DNA of 64,000 nucleotides from JBOGXB01 sp050694215 (GCA_050694215.1 JBOGXB010000002.1:4373-68372); one strand, 5' to 3'; positions 9,828 through 19,449 are shown, counted from the first letter of the stretch. Notes: generated by a model not told the origin, from the sequence alone. A program made the numbers and translations.

Positions 9828-11284
9828 GCATCACCGATGTCTACGAGACCACGGTGGGGCTCGAGATCCACGTGGAGCTGTCGACCAAGTCGAAGATGTT
9901 CTGTGGCTGCGAGGTCGCCTTCGCCGGCGAGCCGAACACGCGCACGTGCCCTGTGTGCCTCGGGCTGCCCGGGTCGCTCCCGGTTCCGAACGAGAAAGCT
10001 ATCGAGCACACGATGAAGATCGGTCTCGCGCTCAACTGCGAGATTGCAGGATGGTGCCTGTTCCACCGCAAGAACTATTTCTATCCCGACATCCCGAAGA
10101 ACTATCAGATCTCTCAATACGATCATCCCCTCTGTTCGAAGGGCTTCATCGAGATCTCGGGCGACTTCGGCACCAAGCGCGTCGGTATCACGCGCGTACA
10201 CCTCGAGGAGGATACCGGCAAGTCGATACACGTCGGAGGGTCGGGCCGGATCGCGGACTCCGATTACTCACTGGAGGACTTCAACAGGGCGGGCACCCCG
10301 TTGGTCGAGATCGTGAGCGAGCCCGATATCTCCTCCGCGGAAGAAGCGCGCGTTTTCGTGTCTGAGCTGCGCGCGCTGGTCGAGTCGCTCGGAGTGAGCG
10401 ACGTGCGCATGGAGGAGGGCTCTCTGCGAGTGGACGCAAACATCTCGGTCCGGCGTAGCGGCGAGACGGAGCACGGAGCCAAGGTCGAGGTCAAGAACAT
10501 GAATTCGATTCGATCGGTCGTCCGCGCCTTGATGTACGAGGAGGAGAGACAGCGGCGGGCTCTCGACTCCGGCGAGGAGCTCGTACAGGAGACTCGTCAT
10601 TTCGACGAGAAGACGGGTACGACGTCGTCGATGCGGACCAAGGAATACGCTTTCGACTACCGCTACTTCCCCGAGCCCGACCTGGTGCCGTTGGAGCCCC
10701 CGGTGGAATGGGTCGACTCGTTGCGTGAGTCCATGCCGGAGTTCCCCACGGCTCGTCGAGCGCGGTTCGCGTCGCAGTACGGGCTGGGCGACAAGGACAT
10801 TGAGGTGCTGGCCGCGACGAGCGCAACTGCGGACTGGTTCGAAGAGGCCGCAGACGCCTACGACGGGGATGCTAAGAGGATCGTCAACTGGATCATCGCC
10901 GACCTCTTCGGCTTGCTCAACGAGGCGGGGATCGAGCTGCACGAATCGAAGGTCGCTCCCAAGCAACTGGCGGCGATGGTGAAGATGATCGACGCGGGCA
11001 CGATCTCCGGGAAACAGGCGAAGCTCGTGTTGCAGGCCATGTTCGAGAGCGGCCGCGATGCGGAAGAGATCGCGCAGGAGAAGGGGCTCGAGCAGGTCTC
11101 GGACGCCGCCCAGCTCGAGGGCGTCGTCGACGAGGTCATCGCCGAGAACTCCGAGGCCGCCGACAAGGTGCGCGCCGGCCAGCTGAACACGATGGGCTTT
11201 CTCGTCGGTCGGGTGATGAAGAAGACGAGGGGTCGGGCGAACCCGGGTCTCGTCAACGAGCTCCTTCGCTCGAAGCTCACCTAA
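9824..11284 (+). CDS. gatB: Aspartyl/glutamyl-tRNA amidotransferase subunit B
   Basis: A 486-residue GatB, the kinase/transamidase subunit that activates Glu-tRNA(Gln) with ATP and amidates it. The family start motif YETTVGLEIHVEL is at the N-terminus, followed by the zinc-binding cysteines (CGC and CPVC) of the catalytic cradle. The C-terminal region (about 400-486) is the YqeY-like tRNA-binding tail. The start is GTG 9824, overlapping the gatA stop as GTGA; an open frame upstream is not conserved. With gltX and tRNA-Gln elsewhere in the window it supports the indirect Gln-tRNA route. Confidence 0.96.
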   Translation: MSITDVYETTVGLEIHVELSTKSKMFCGCEVAFAGEPNTRTCPVCLGLPGSLPVPNEKAIEHTMKIGLALNCEIAGWCLFHRKNYFYPDIPKNYQISQYDHPLCSKGFIEISGDFGTKRVGITRVHLEEDTGKSIHVGGSGRIADSDYSLEDFNRAGTPLVEIVSEPDISSAEEARVFVSELRALVESLGVSDVRMEEGSLRVDANISVRRSGETEHGAKVEVKNMNSIRSVVRALMYEEERQRRALDSGEELVQETRHFDEKTGTTSSMRTKEYAFDYRYFPEPDLVPLEPPVEWVDSLRESMPEFPTARRARFASQYGLGDKDIEVLAATSATADWFEEAADAYDGDAKRIVNWIIADLFGLLNEAGIELHESKVAPKQLAAMVKMIDAGTISGKQAKLVLQAMFESGRDAEEIAQEKGLEQVSDAAQLEGVVDEVIAENSEAADKVRAGQLNTMGFLVGRVMKKTRGRANPGLVNELLRSKLT

Positions 11285-11344
11285 CCGTTTCGTGCTAACT
11301 GGAGTACAAAACCGGGCCCGCTCAGACCAAGAAAACGGGCTGTG

Positions 11345-11842
11345 ATGGAGCTCCCCCGCTTGGTTCGAGCAGGCTGGCCCATCTCCGTCGAGGCCTCCGA
11401 GGTGGCGGAGGCCCCAACCTCGGTCGTGTGGGCCTTAATCACCGATTGGGAGCGACAAGGCGACTGGATGCTGGAGGCGTCGCACTTCACGGTGACATCC
11501 GAGAAACGGGAGGGGATCGGGGTCGAGGCAGAGGCCACCATCCGCATCGGCGGGATCAAGACGCGCGACAAGGTCAGAGTGAGTGGATGGGAGCCGAACA
11601 AGCGCCTGGCAATCGACCATCGCGGGTGGGTCACCGGCCACGGAGAGATAGTGCTGACACCGCTGCCCGGCGATCGTACGCACATCTCCTGGCGAGAGGA
11701 GCTCGACCCTCCGCTTGGGCTGGCCGGGGCTGTGGGCCTGACCGGCTTCCGGCCGATGATGAAGCGCATCTTCCGCCGCGACCTGCGTGTCCTGGCCACC
11801 CTGGCCCGCACGACCGCCCACCCTCGCGCCAGCCCCTCTTAG
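11345..11842 (+). CDS. SRPBCC (START-like) family protein
   Basis: A 165-residue protein fitting the polyketide cyclase/dehydrase SRPBCC fold: an N-terminal strand with a conserved Trp-rich helix (VWALITDWERQGDW), central antiparallel strands (RDKVRVSGWEPNKRLAID) and a long C-terminal helix. These proteins bind hydrophobic ligands in a cavity; no ligand can be predicted. ATG 11345 is preferred to the adjoining GTG 11342. It stands alone, 60 nt after gatB, and its stop overlaps the end of the converging pseudogene. Confidence 0.75.
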   Translation: MELPRLVRAGWPISVEASEVAEAPTSVVWALITDWERQGDWMLEASHFTVTSEKREGIGVEAEATIRIGGIKTRDKVRVSGWEPNKRLAIDHRGWVTGHGEIVLTPLPGDRTHISWREELDPPLGLAGAVGLTGFRPMMKRIFRRDLRVLATLARTTAHPRASPS

Positions 11843-12814
11843 ACGTTCGTTTCTATGTCAGTTCCGCCGAGCGAGCCCGTTGCAGAAAGGAATCGACGAA
11901 TCAGGCGGGCGACGTCGGACGGCCGGCACACCAGGTCGTCCCATGTAAAGCGAATGACGGTCTAGCCCTCGGCCACCAGCTCGTTCTGTCTGGCACGGTC
12001 GTACTGCCAAGCCTTCCTTCCGAAATGTGGATCGAACCCGTCGATTTCGATGGCAAGCATCGCCTCGGGATATGCAAAATCGATCCGTCGCGTGCCGGAT
12101 TGGCTCGGATACTGGTGTTGCGGCCGGGGTAGACCAAACGTGCCGCAAAGACGGCGAAACCTGATCTCACCCCCGCTATCCATAGGACTGTAGGAGCGGC
12201 CACGGACATGAAGGAGGCGACGGAGGACGGAAGTTCCTCGGCGGCCGTTTCGTTCCCGAGGTCTCCAGTTGACGCTCCAGTCTGTGCATCGAGACAAGAC
12301 CCTCTCGTAGCGCCGAGTCGATTGCGATATCGACGGCTCCTTCGTGGCAAACGGCTCCGAGGTCGAGCAACGTGCGGGATGGGGTGGTGACCGGGATCCC
12401 ATCCCTTCTTGTGGTATCGAAGGAGGTCAGGCGTCGAACCCGGTGGATGACGAGCCACGGAGCCGAGACGCGCAGGCTCTTCGGTGTCATCACCTCGATG
12501 GTGCACTCTCGGAAACCTTCGAACCCCCACAGGTAGGCGGCAGCCTGATGGGAGAGGGCGGCCGCCTGGCCCGCCCACAGGCAGGCCGCGAGTGCCCTCT
12601 GACGCCACGACTCAGGTGTGGACGCGAGACGATAGACGCGAGGGAGCACGCGAACCCATGCTCCAGTTGCCACCCTTCGCGAGATCGAAGAGTGAGACAA
12701 GCCGCAGTCGAGGGCCTGGCGGTAGCCAACCAAGCCGAACTGCCTCGCGGCCCTGAGGCCGGCTTCGACGTCCGAGCCCTCCTTTCCGCGCGATGACCGC
12801 TGAGCGACACTCAT
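11839..12814 (-). pseudogene. Broken AbiEi-like / DUF559 protein gene
   Basis: The intact parent would be a protein of about 320 residues with an N-terminal AbiEi-type winged-helix domain (ALDCGLSHSSISRRV, then WVRVLPRVYRL) and a C-terminal DUF559 endonuclease-like domain (RRIDFAYPEAMLAIEIDG). The first part reads from ATG 12814. Around 12240-12260 the homology passes to another frame (RRGTSVLRRLLHVRGRSYS...), implying a one-base indel. In that second frame a TAG at 11964-11962 sits where the family has Trp (ELVAEG-stop-TVIRFTWDD), after which homology continues to a TAA at 11841-11839. Two independent lesions make this a decayed gene. AbiEi-like modules are linked to toxin-antitoxin or phage defence, but solitary AbiEi-DUF559 fusions are common in actinobacteria with unknown role. 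Confidence 0.82.
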
Positions 12815-12932
12815 GTGGAAGGGAAGGGGAGCACGGATGAGTGCGCCCGACTGTGGCGGGGGTCACTTTGCGGCAATTGAGGTCACGGCCGGTCGCGTTG
12901 GGGCTCAGAGCGTCGCTTGGGGGCCGAGAAAG

Positions 12933-12944
12933 TAGCCTCGAGTC
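12933..12944 (+). promoter_or_regulatory. -10 box of leaderless precorrin-2 dehydrogenase gene
   Basis: TAGCCT at 12933-12938 followed by 6 nt and the GTG start at 12945. No Shine-Dalgarno is present. The 130-nt gap back to the pseudogene start holds nothing else I recognise. Confidence 0.4.
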
Positions 12945-13598
12945 GTGCTGGAGTCGAACCTCTACATCGCTTGTCTCAACCTAAAGGGGCGGCGCGCGCT
13001 CGTCGTCGGGGCGGGCTCGGTCGGGCTCGAGAAGATCAACGGGCTCCTGGTCTGCGGCGCATCGGTGAGCGTCGTCGCGCCGGATGTGCACAAGGAGGTC
13101 GACGAGCTCTCCGATCTGGGAGCGATCGAGCTGAACCGGCGCGCATACCGGACGTCCGATCTGGATGGGTGCTTCGTGGTTGTTGCGGCCACGTCCGACA
13201 CGGATCTGAACACCCGCATCTACGCGGACGCAGAGGCGCGCTCGATGCTCGTCAACGTGGTCGATGTCCCCGACCTGTGTAACTTCATCCTGCCGGCGAT
13301 CTCGCGCGAGGGTCCGCTGGCGGTGGCGATCTCGACCTCGGGGGCGAGTCCGGCTCTGGCAAAGCGCATGAAGAGGGAGGCGGGGGAGATGTTCGGGCCG
13401 GAGTACGCGGAGCTGGCATTCCTGCTCGACGAACAGCGCGAGTGGGCGAAGTCGGTCCTGCCGACGTACCAGGACCGTAAGGAGTTCTTCGAGGCCATCG
13501 TCAACGGCGAACCCGACCCCATCGAGATGCTGCGCGAGAAGCAGGTCCTCGCCGTGCGCGAGCTGATCGCTGCGGCGAAGCGCCGGGTTCAGGAGTAG
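12945..13598 (+). CDS. sirC: Precorrin-2 dehydrogenase / sirohydrochlorin ferrochelatase-like protein
   Basis: A 217-residue Met8/SirC/CysG-N type protein. The N-terminal Rossmann domain has the NAD-binding GAGSVG motif (about 23-28), followed by the VVAATSD and NVVDVPDLCNFILPA motifs (the latter carrying the conserved Asp) and SGASPALAKRMKR. It oxidises precorrin-2 to sirohydrochlorin for siroheme or heme d1/b routes. No CysG methylase domain is fused. Start GTG 12945. It converges on the aspartate aminotransferase and has no heme-pathway neighbours in the window. Confidence 0.88.
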   Translation: MLESNLYIACLNLKGRRALVVGAGSVGLEKINGLLVCGASVSVVAPDVHKEVDELSDLGAIELNRRAYRTSDLDGCFVVVAATSDTDLNTRIYADAEARSMLVNVVDVPDLCNFILPAISREGPLAVAISTSGASPALAKRMKREAGEMFGPEYAELAFLLDEQREWAKSVLPTYQDRKEFFEAIVNGEPDPIEMLREKQVLAVRELIAAAKRRVQE

Positions 13599-13600
13599 CT

Positions 13601-13623
13601 CCGTTCTGTACCCCCGAGAACGG
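13601..13623. terminator. Hairpin between convergent sirC and aspC
   Basis: A perfect 7-bp stem (CCGTTCT/AGAACGG) with a 9-nt loop lies just after the sirC stop. No T-run follows on the plus strand. For the minus-strand aspC gene a run of six T (13645-13650 region, AAAAAA on the plus strand) lies directly downstream of its stop. Likely transcription end for both genes. Confidence 0.4.
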
Positions 13624-13654
13624 CCGTCGAGGGCGTGAGTTACGAAAAAAGGGG

Positions 13655-14851
13655 TCAGCTGAGGAGATCGGCTATGCGGGTCACGCCCTCGATCAGATCG
13701 TCGTCGCCTAGCGCATAGCTCAGACGCGCGTAGCCGGGCGCACCGAAACCCTCGCCCGGCACGATCGCGACCTTCGCCTCCTCGAGGATCAGATCGGCGA
13801 GCTCGTGGGCGCTGGCGGGCGTCTTACCCCGGATGCTTCGTCCCAGGACACGTTCGACCGACGGGAAGCAGTAGAACGCGCCCTCGGGCTCGTAGGACAC
13901 GATGCCGTCGATCTCGTTCAGCATCTTGTGCATGGTCCGGCGTCGCCGGTCGAAGTGCTCGCGCATGTCGGCTGCGGCGGATAGGTCGCCGGAGACAGCG
14001 GCCAGAGCAGCGGCCTGCGCGACGTTCGAGACGTTGCTCGTGGCGTGGCTCTGCATCGCTGCGGCGGCAGCCGTGACATCTATGGGAGCAATCATCCACC
14101 CGACACGCCAGCCCGTCATCGCGTAAGTCTTCGCTACGCCGTTCACCACCATGCACCGGTCGGCTAGATCGGGGACGAGCACGGGCATCGACGAGAAGCG
14201 CGCGTCTCCGTAGACGAGATGCTCGTAGATCTCGTCCGTGAGGACCCACAGTCCCTTCGACAGCGCCCATTCGCCGATCGCCCGAACCTGGTCGGGCGGG
14301 TACACGGCCCCCGTCGGGTTGCTGGGCGATACGAACAGCAGCATCTTCGTCCGCTCGGTGATCGCGCCGTCGAGCTGGTCGAGCGTGACGCGGAAGCCGG
14401 TTTCCTCGGTCGTGGGGAGCTCGACCACCGTGCCCTCGGCGAGCTTGATCATCTCCGGGTAGCTGACCCAGTAGGGGGTGGGGACGAGAACCTCGTCGCC
14501 CGGCTCGAGGACGCTCATGAACGCGTTGTAGAGGGCGTGCTTGCCGCCGTTCGACACCAGTACCTGGGACGGCTCGACGGCGTAGCCGGAGTCCCGCTCC
14601 GTCTTGCGCGCGATCGCTGCTCTGAGCTCTGGAAGGCCCGCCGCGGGCGTGTAGTGGTGGTAGGTCGGATGGTGGGCGGCCTCCGCGGCGGCCAGGACGA
14701 TGTGCTCGGGCGTCGGGAAGTCTGGTTCGCCCGTCCCGAAACTGATCACGTTCTCGCCGGCCGCCTTGAGCGCCTTGGCCTTGGTGTCGATGGCGAGCGT
14801 GGACGACTCCGTGATGTTCAGAACCCTCTGGGCCAGCCGTGATTGCGGCAT
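13655..14851 (-). CDS. aspC: Class I/II aminotransferase, aspartate aminotransferase type
   Basis: A 398-residue PLP enzyme of subgroup I-gamma. Motifs in order: GTGEPDF substrate loop, [20 protein letters not shown], the SPSNPTG cofactor motif, [10 protein letters not shown] with the Asp that contacts the PLP nitrogen, the Schiff-base Lys in [15 protein letters not shown], and the carboxylate-binding Arg in ARLSYAL. It probably interconverts aspartate/2-oxoglutarate with oxaloacetate/glutamate; related prephenate or other transaminase activity is possible. ATG 14851 is chosen over TTG 14866. Divergent from serC with only 33 nt between starts. Confidence 0.9.
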   Translation of the reverse strand: MPQSRLAQRVLNITESSTLAIDTKAKALKAAGENVISFGTGEPDFPTPEHIVLAAAEAAHHPTYHHYTPAAGLPELRAAIARKTERDSGYAVEPSQVLVSNGGKHALYNAFMSVLEPGDEVLVPTPYWVSYPEMIKLAEGTVVELPTTEETGFRVTLDQLDGAITERTKMLLFVSPSNPTGAVYPPDQVRAIGEWALSKGLWVLTDEIYEHLVYGDARFSSMPVLVPDLADRCMVVNGVAKTYAMTGWRVGWMIAPIDVTAAAAAMQSHATSNVSNVAQAAALAAVSGDLSAAADMREHFDRRRRTMHKMLNEIDGIVSYEPEGAFYCFPSVERVLGRSIRGKTPASAHELADLILEEAKVAIVPGEGFGAPGYARLSYALGDDDLIEGVTRIADLLS

Positions 14852-14884
14852 GATGCCCGCAGTCAATCACATGGAGGCGGCGGC

Positions 14885-16003
14885 TTGGAGGCACACGACG
14901 TAGTCATCCCCCACGATCTCCGTCCGGCCGACGGTCGCTTCGGTTCCGGGCCGGCGAAGGTGCGGCCCGAGGCCGTCGCGGCCCTGTACGAGGGGGCCCG
15001 TGGGTATCTCGGCACCAGCCACCGCCACGCCGGGGTCAAGAGCATGGTCGGGCGTCTCCGAGAAGGGCTGGCCGAGCTGTTCTCCCTCCCCGACGGCTAC
15101 GAGGTCGTCGCTGGGCTCGGCGGGGCGACGATCTTCTGGGACGCGATGGTCTTCTGCCTCATCGAACGCAGGAGCCAGCACCTCGTGTTCGGTGAGTTCT
15201 CGTCCAAGTGCGCAGCGGCCGCGGCCGCGGCCCCCCACCTGAGCGACCCCGACATCATCGAATCGGAGCCGGGAACTCACCCCGCCCCCGCGCCGCGGGG
15301 GGACGTGGATCTCTACGCCCTGACACACAACGAGACTTCGACGGGGGTTGCCATGCCGGTGCAAAGGCCGGCCCCCGAGGGGATCGCCGCGGTGGACGCG
15401 ACCTCGGCGGCGGGGGGTCTGCGGGTGGACCCTGCAGAGTTCGACGTCTACTACTTCTCTCCTCAGAAGTGCTTCGCTTCCGACGGTGGTCTGTGGATAG
15501 CTCTGTGCTCGCCGGCGGCCGTAGAACGGATCCACAGGATGGCAGGTTCCGACCGCTACGTCCCACCCAGCCTGGACCTCCGCAGGGCTTTAGACAACGC
15601 GCGCAAGAACCAGACCTATAACACGCCCGGTCTGGCGTCGCTGTTCCTGATGGTCGAACAGATCGACTGGATGCTCGACAACGGCGGGTTGGAATGGGCC
15701 GCTGGTCGGTGCGACCATTCGTCAGACGTGCTTTACACGTGGGCCGACAAGAGCGACGTCGCGACGCCGTTCGTAAAGGATGAGTCACAACGCAGTCACG
15801 TCGTCGGAACGATCGATTTCGTCGAACAGATCGAAGCGGCCTCGATCGCGCAGGCATTACGGGCTAACGGGATCGTGGACACGGAGCCCTATCGCAAGCT
15901 GGGTCGCAACCAGCTTCGTATCGCTCTGTATCCGGCGATCGAGCCGGCCGACGTCGAACAGCTCACGCGCTGCATCGACTACGTGGTCGACGCTCTTACG
16001 TAG
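14885..16003 (+). CDS. serC: Phosphoserine aminotransferase, mycobacterial-type
   Basis: About 372 residues. The N-terminal DGRFGSGPAKVR motif is characteristic of the actinobacterial SerC subgroup. GLGGATIFWDAMVF, THNETSTGV, VDATSAAGG and the PLP lysine in YYFSPQKCFASDGG are all present. It converts 3-phosphohydroxypyruvate to phosphoserine, the step after SerA, which is encoded 1.8 kb downstream. The start is uncertain: TTG 14885 has GGAGG 8 nt upstream and gives the expected N-terminus; a TTG at 14843 lies inside the divergent aspC gene. Confidence 0.92.
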   Translation: MEAHDVVIPHDLRPADGRFGSGPAKVRPEAVAALYEGARGYLGTSHRHAGVKSMVGRLREGLAELFSLPDGYEVVAGLGGATIFWDAMVFCLIERRSQHLVFGEFSSKCAAAAAAAPHLSDPDIIESEPGTHPAPAPRGDVDLYALTHNETSTGVAMPVQRPAPEGIAAVDATSAAGGLRVDPAEFDVYYFSPQKCFASDGGLWIALCSPAAVERIHRMAGSDRYVPPSLDLRRALDNARKNQTYNTPGLASLFLMVEQIDWMLDNGGLEWAAGRCDHSSDVLYTWADKSDVATPFVKDESQRSHVVGTIDFVEQIEAASIAQALRANGIVDTEPYRKLGRNQLRIALYPAIEPADVEQLTRCIDYVVDALT

Positions 16004-16054
16004 CCTGCCGAAAGGCCCTTGCGCGGCCGGCGACGCCGAGGTTGCATCTACTTG

Positions 16055-17026
16055 ATGCCATCGTTGATTGAGAGCGCGGTCAACCGTGAGGTTCTCGCGG
16101 CCCCCGACGGAAAGTCTGGCAACGTCGTAGAGCGAGTGACGTTTGCCGACGGCCGCGCCCTGATCGTCAAGCGCTTGAGCCGAGGAGGCGATTGGCTCGC
16201 ACGTGCGACGTTGGACGACGGGAGGATCGCACTCCTGTGGGACTCCGGCTATCTCGCGCGCATGCCTACCGTCGTTCATCATGCGGTCGTCTCGGTCGAG
16301 ACCGAAGCCGACGGATGGCTCGTCGTCATGGAGGACGTGTCGCGGGCCTTGATCCCGGAGCAGTCGCTCGTGTCGCGGGATACAAACCGCAGGGTGATGG
16401 CCGCGATGAGCTCTATGGCCGAGGAGTTCTGGGGCGAGCACGTGGACGGGCTGTGCTCTCTGGAGACGCGCTACGCATTCCTGTCGCCGGCGACCGCAGC
16501 GCGGGAGGCCGACGGCGAGAATCCGGTTCCAAAGCTCATCGGCAGAGGGTGGGAGGTTTTCGCAGAGGTAGTTCCGGCCGACGTCGCGGATGCCGTTATT
16601 GCGATCCTCGAGCGCCCGGACCTCCTCGCCGCTCAACTGTCTGGCTTGGAAGGGTCGCTGATCCACGGGGATCTCAAGTTCGGGAACCTCGGCTTCGAAG
16701 GAGACCGGGTCGTGATGATCGACTGGGGTGATCGTGCCGGCTTCGCTCCTCCGGCCGTCGAGCTCGCCTGGTATCTGGCCATAAACGCGACGCGCGTGGA
16801 GGCCACTCACGCCGAGCTCGTGGCGGATTTCAGATCGGAGATGGGGGAACGGTGCGACGACGCAAGCCTCGAGCTCGGGCTCCTCGGAGGGCTCGTCCAG
16901 CTCGGGTGGGACAAGGCTCTTGCCGTCACCGAGCGCGATCATGAGGCGGTGGCGAAGGAGAGGGAGGATCTCGACTGGTGGGTGGCGCGGGCGCGCGACG
17001 CGCTCGAGGAGTGGTCCCCGGTCTGA
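16055..17026 (+). CDS. Aminoglycoside-phosphotransferase-fold kinase
   Basis: A 323-residue protein with the APH/choline-kinase fold. The catalytic loop HGDLKFGNLGF (HxDxxxxN) is at about 209-219 and the metal-binding MIDWGD (DFG equivalent) at about 225-230. An N-terminal Lys in ALIVKRLSR fits the nucleotide-binding Lys. The substrate cannot be predicted; this superfamily phosphorylates sugars, amines and antibiotics. ATG 16055 is preferred to an upstream frame extension. It overlaps the following methyltransferase start by 16 nt and sits inside a serine-biosynthesis cluster, without an obvious link. Confidence 0.75.
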   Translation: MPSLIESAVNREVLAAPDGKSGNVVERVTFADGRALIVKRLSRGGDWLARATLDDGRIALLWDSGYLARMPTVVHHAVVSVETEADGWLVVMEDVSRALIPEQSLVSRDTNRRVMAAMSSMAEEFWGEHVDGLCSLETRYAFLSPATAAREADGENPVPKLIGRGWEVFAEVVPADVADAVIAILERPDLLAAQLSGLEGSLIHGDLKFGNLGFEGDRVVMIDWGDRAGFAPPAVELAWYLAINATRVEATHAELVADFRSEMGERCDDASLELGLLGGLVQLGWDKALAVTERDHEAVAKEREDLDWWVARARDALEEWSPV

Positions 17027-17805
17027 GCAAACCGAAGAGCGTCATCGCCGCCGACTACGACCTCTCCGGAGCGAGGTTCTCGGAATTCGCGGACCGGCTC
17101 GTCTACTCACACCTGGCGGCGCCCCTCGCCGAGCGAGTACGCGCCTGCGGCACCCCGGCTCTCGACGTCGCCAGCGGGACGGGAGCCCTGGGGCGCCGCC
17201 TGGACGACGTCGTGGCAATGGACATCTCGCACGGACAGCTGGTCAACAATCCACTGGCGCTGCGAGTGCAGGCGGACGCCGAGTGCCTTCCGTTCGTGGA
17301 CGGCGTGTTCGCGGCAGCCGCGAGTGCCTTCGGCATCAACCACTTCCCGGACCCGGTCACGGCCGTCCGCGAGATGGCGCGCGTCGCGCGCACCGTGGCC
17401 CTAATGACGTGGGTGCGTCCCGAGGAACATCCCTACCCGCCCAAGGTCGCCGTGCTCGAGGTGATCGAGAAACATGCGGGCAGAGCTAAAACGAAGGCGG
17501 GAGAGCTGGTGGAGCGGATGAGCGAGGAGACGGGGTCGGAGAGCGCGCTCGCTCGCGTGTTCGACAGCGCGGGCCTCACCGTCGAGACGGAGACGATCTC
17601 GGTGGAGGTGCCGTGGCCCGGAGCGGAAGCTTTCGTCGACTATCGCTTCTCGATGGCGAGCGTCCTGGCACACGTTGAGGATGTGGATCGAGTGAGAACC
17701 GAGGCCGTGGCCGCCGTAAGGGGACTGAGCGAGAGTGAGGTGAGCTGGAGGCCCCGGCTGGTGCTGGCCGTGGGGACGCGCCCTCAGCAAGCAGCCGGAG
17801 GGTAG
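17011..17805 (+). CDS. Class I SAM-dependent methyltransferase
   Basis: A 264-residue protein with SAM motif I ALDVASGTGALGRRL (about 51-65), an acidic motif II (VVAMDIS), and a UbiE-like region with CLPFVDGVFAAAASAFGINHFPDP matching motif III. The resemblance is to the methyltransferase type 11 family acting on small molecules. The substrate is unknown. GTG 17011 overlaps the end of the kinase gene, so the two are probably translated together. The stop is 19 nt before serA. Confidence 0.8.
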   Translation: MVPGLSKPKSVIAADYDLSGARFSEFADRLVYSHLAAPLAERVRACGTPALDVASGTGALGRRLDDVVAMDISHGQLVNNPLALRVQADAECLPFVDGVFAAAASAFGINHFPDPVTAVREMARVARTVALMTWVRPEEHPYPPKVAVLEVIEKHAGRAKTKAGELVERMSEETGSESALARVFDSAGLTVETETISVEVPWPGAEAFVDYRFSMASVLAHVEDVDRVRTEAVAAVRGLSESEVSWRPRLVLAVGTRPQQAAGG

Positions 17806-17809
17806 TTAG

Positions 17810-17824
17810 TACGATCCCCGGGCG
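17810..17824 (+). promoter_or_regulatory. -10 box of serA, leaderless
   Basis: TACGAT (17810-17815) lies 9 nt before the serA ATG, the same spacing as TAGTAT before gatC. No Shine-Dalgarno is present. Confidence 0.42.
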
Positions 17825-19408
17825 ATGAAGGTACTCATCAGCGAAAACCTCTCGGGGGCGGGGATCGAGCGTCTTCGCGAGCACCTCGAGGTGGACGTGA
17901 GGACGGACCTGAGCCCCGAGGAGCTCGAGGAGGTCATCGGGGACTACGACGCCCTGGTCGTGCGCTCTGCGACGCGGGTGGATGCAGCCCTGCTGGAGCG
18001 CGCCGAGAACCTGAAGGTGATCGGTCGCGCCGGCGTCGGTCTCGACAACGTGGACGTCGATGCCGCCACGAAGCAGGGCGTGCTGGTCGTGAACGCGCCG
18101 CAATCGAACGTCCTCTCCGCGGCGGAGCACACGATGGCCCTGTTGCTTGCGCAGGCGCGCAACGTGCCACAGGCGCACAACGCCCTCGTGGGAGGCGCGT
18201 GGGAGAGGGAGCGCTGGCAGGGAGTCGAGCTGCACGGCAAGACGCTGGGGATCGTCGGCCTGGGTCGAGTGGGGGCGCTCGTGGCGCAGCGGGCCAGCGC
18301 CTTCGGGATGCGGATAGTTGCCTTCGACCCCTACATCGCTCCCGCGCGGGCGGCTCAGATGGGCGTCGAGCTGGTCGAGAGCATGGAGGAGATCTGCGAA
18401 CGAGCCGACTTCATCACGATCCATCTGCCCAAGACACCCGAGACCGTCGGGATCATCGGAGAGCGAGAGCTCGCCCTGGTGCGGCCGGGAGCTCGGATCG
18501 TGAACACGGCCCGGGGAGGCCTCATCGCCGAGGACGCACTCTTGCAGGCACTCCAGGACGGCCGGGTTGCCGGCGCCTCGATCGACGTGTTCGAGGACGA
18601 GCCCGTGACGGAGCATCCCCTCTTCGGACTGCCCAACGTCGTCGTGACGCCTCACCTCGGTGCGTCCACAGCCGAGGCTCAGGACAAGGTCGGGCTGGCC
18701 ATAGCCGAGCAGCTGCTCCTGGCGCTGCGCGGCGACTTCGTTCCCTACGCCGTCAACGTCGACGTCGGGAGCGACATACCGGAGGCCGTGCGTTCCTATC
18801 TTCACCTCGGAGAACGACTAGGACGGGTCGCGGTGGCGCTTACGGGAGCCGGAATCGAGGGGCTGAGGTTCGAGTACCACGGCGGCATCGCGGAGCACGA
18901 CACACGTGCGCTCACCCTCGCAGGGCTCAAGGGGGCGTTCTCGGCCGTGGTGCACGAACCCGTCACGTTCGTGAACGCGCCTCTGATTGCAGAGGAACGC
19001 GGCATCACCGTCGAGGAGTCGAAGTCCTCTCAGTCGCTCGACTACGTGAACCTGGTCGAGGTTCGTGCGCAGGCGAAGGGCGAGACGGTATCCGTGGCGG
19101 GGGTGCTGGTGGGCAAGCGCGACACCGAGAAGCTCGTGCGCGTCTACGGCTACGACATAGACATGGCCTTCGCCGACAATATGGTGTTCTTCCGCTACGA
19201 GGACCGCCCTGGGGTGGTCGGGATCATCGGAACCCTTCTGGGTGAGGGTGGTGTGAACATCGCGAACATGCAGGTGGGCCGGAAGACCGAGGGCGGCGAG
19301 GCCCTCATGGCGCTGGCGGTCGACTCGCCCATCCCGGAAGCGACTCTCTCCCGCATAACCGAGCAGGCTCGACTGCGAGACGCTCGGCTCGTGACCCTCA
19401 CCGAGTAG
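17825..19408 (+). CDS. serA: D-3-phosphoglycerate dehydrogenase
   Basis: A 527-residue long-form (mycobacterial type) PGDH. The N-terminal substrate domain is followed by the NAD-binding domain with GIVGLGRVG (about 143-151). The catalytic set is visible: Arg in NTARGGLIAE, Glu in FEDEP and His in TPHLGAST. A regulatory intervening domain (about 320-450) and a C-terminal ACT domain (about 455-527) follow, typical of serine feedback inhibition. It catalyses the first step of serine synthesis. With serC nearby only serB is missing from the pathway in this window. Confidence 0.97.
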   Translation: MKVLISENLSGAGIERLREHLEVDVRTDLSPEELEEVIGDYDALVVRSATRVDAALLERAENLKVIGRAGVGLDNVDVDAATKQGVLVVNAPQSNVLSAAEHTMALLLAQARNVPQAHNALVGGAWERERWQGVELHGKTLGIVGLGRVGALVAQRASAFGMRIVAFDPYIAPARAAQMGVELVESMEEICERADFITIHLPKTPETVGIIGERELALVRPGARIVNTARGGLIAEDALLQALQDGRVAGASIDVFEDEPVTEHPLFGLPNVVVTPHLGASTAEAQDKVGLAIAEQLLLALRGDFVPYAVNVDVGSDIPEAVRSYLHLGERLGRVAVALTGAGIEGLRFEYHGGIAEHDTRALTLAGLKGAFSAVVHEPVTFVNAPLIAEERGITVEESKSSQSLDYVNLVEVRAQAKGETVSVAGVLVGKRDTEKLVRVYGYDIDMAFADNMVFFRYEDRPGVVGIIGTLLGEGGVNIANMQVGRKTEGGEALMALAVDSPIPEATLSRITEQARLRDARLVTLTE

Positions 19409-19449
19409 TCTCGCTCCGGTCGGTCACCAACGCTCAAAGGAGAGGGTGG

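Noticed and set aside
11839..12814. Programmed frameshifting in the AbiEi/DUF559 gene
   Set aside because: No slippery heptamer was seen at the junction, and a second lesion (amber codon for Trp) argues for decay.
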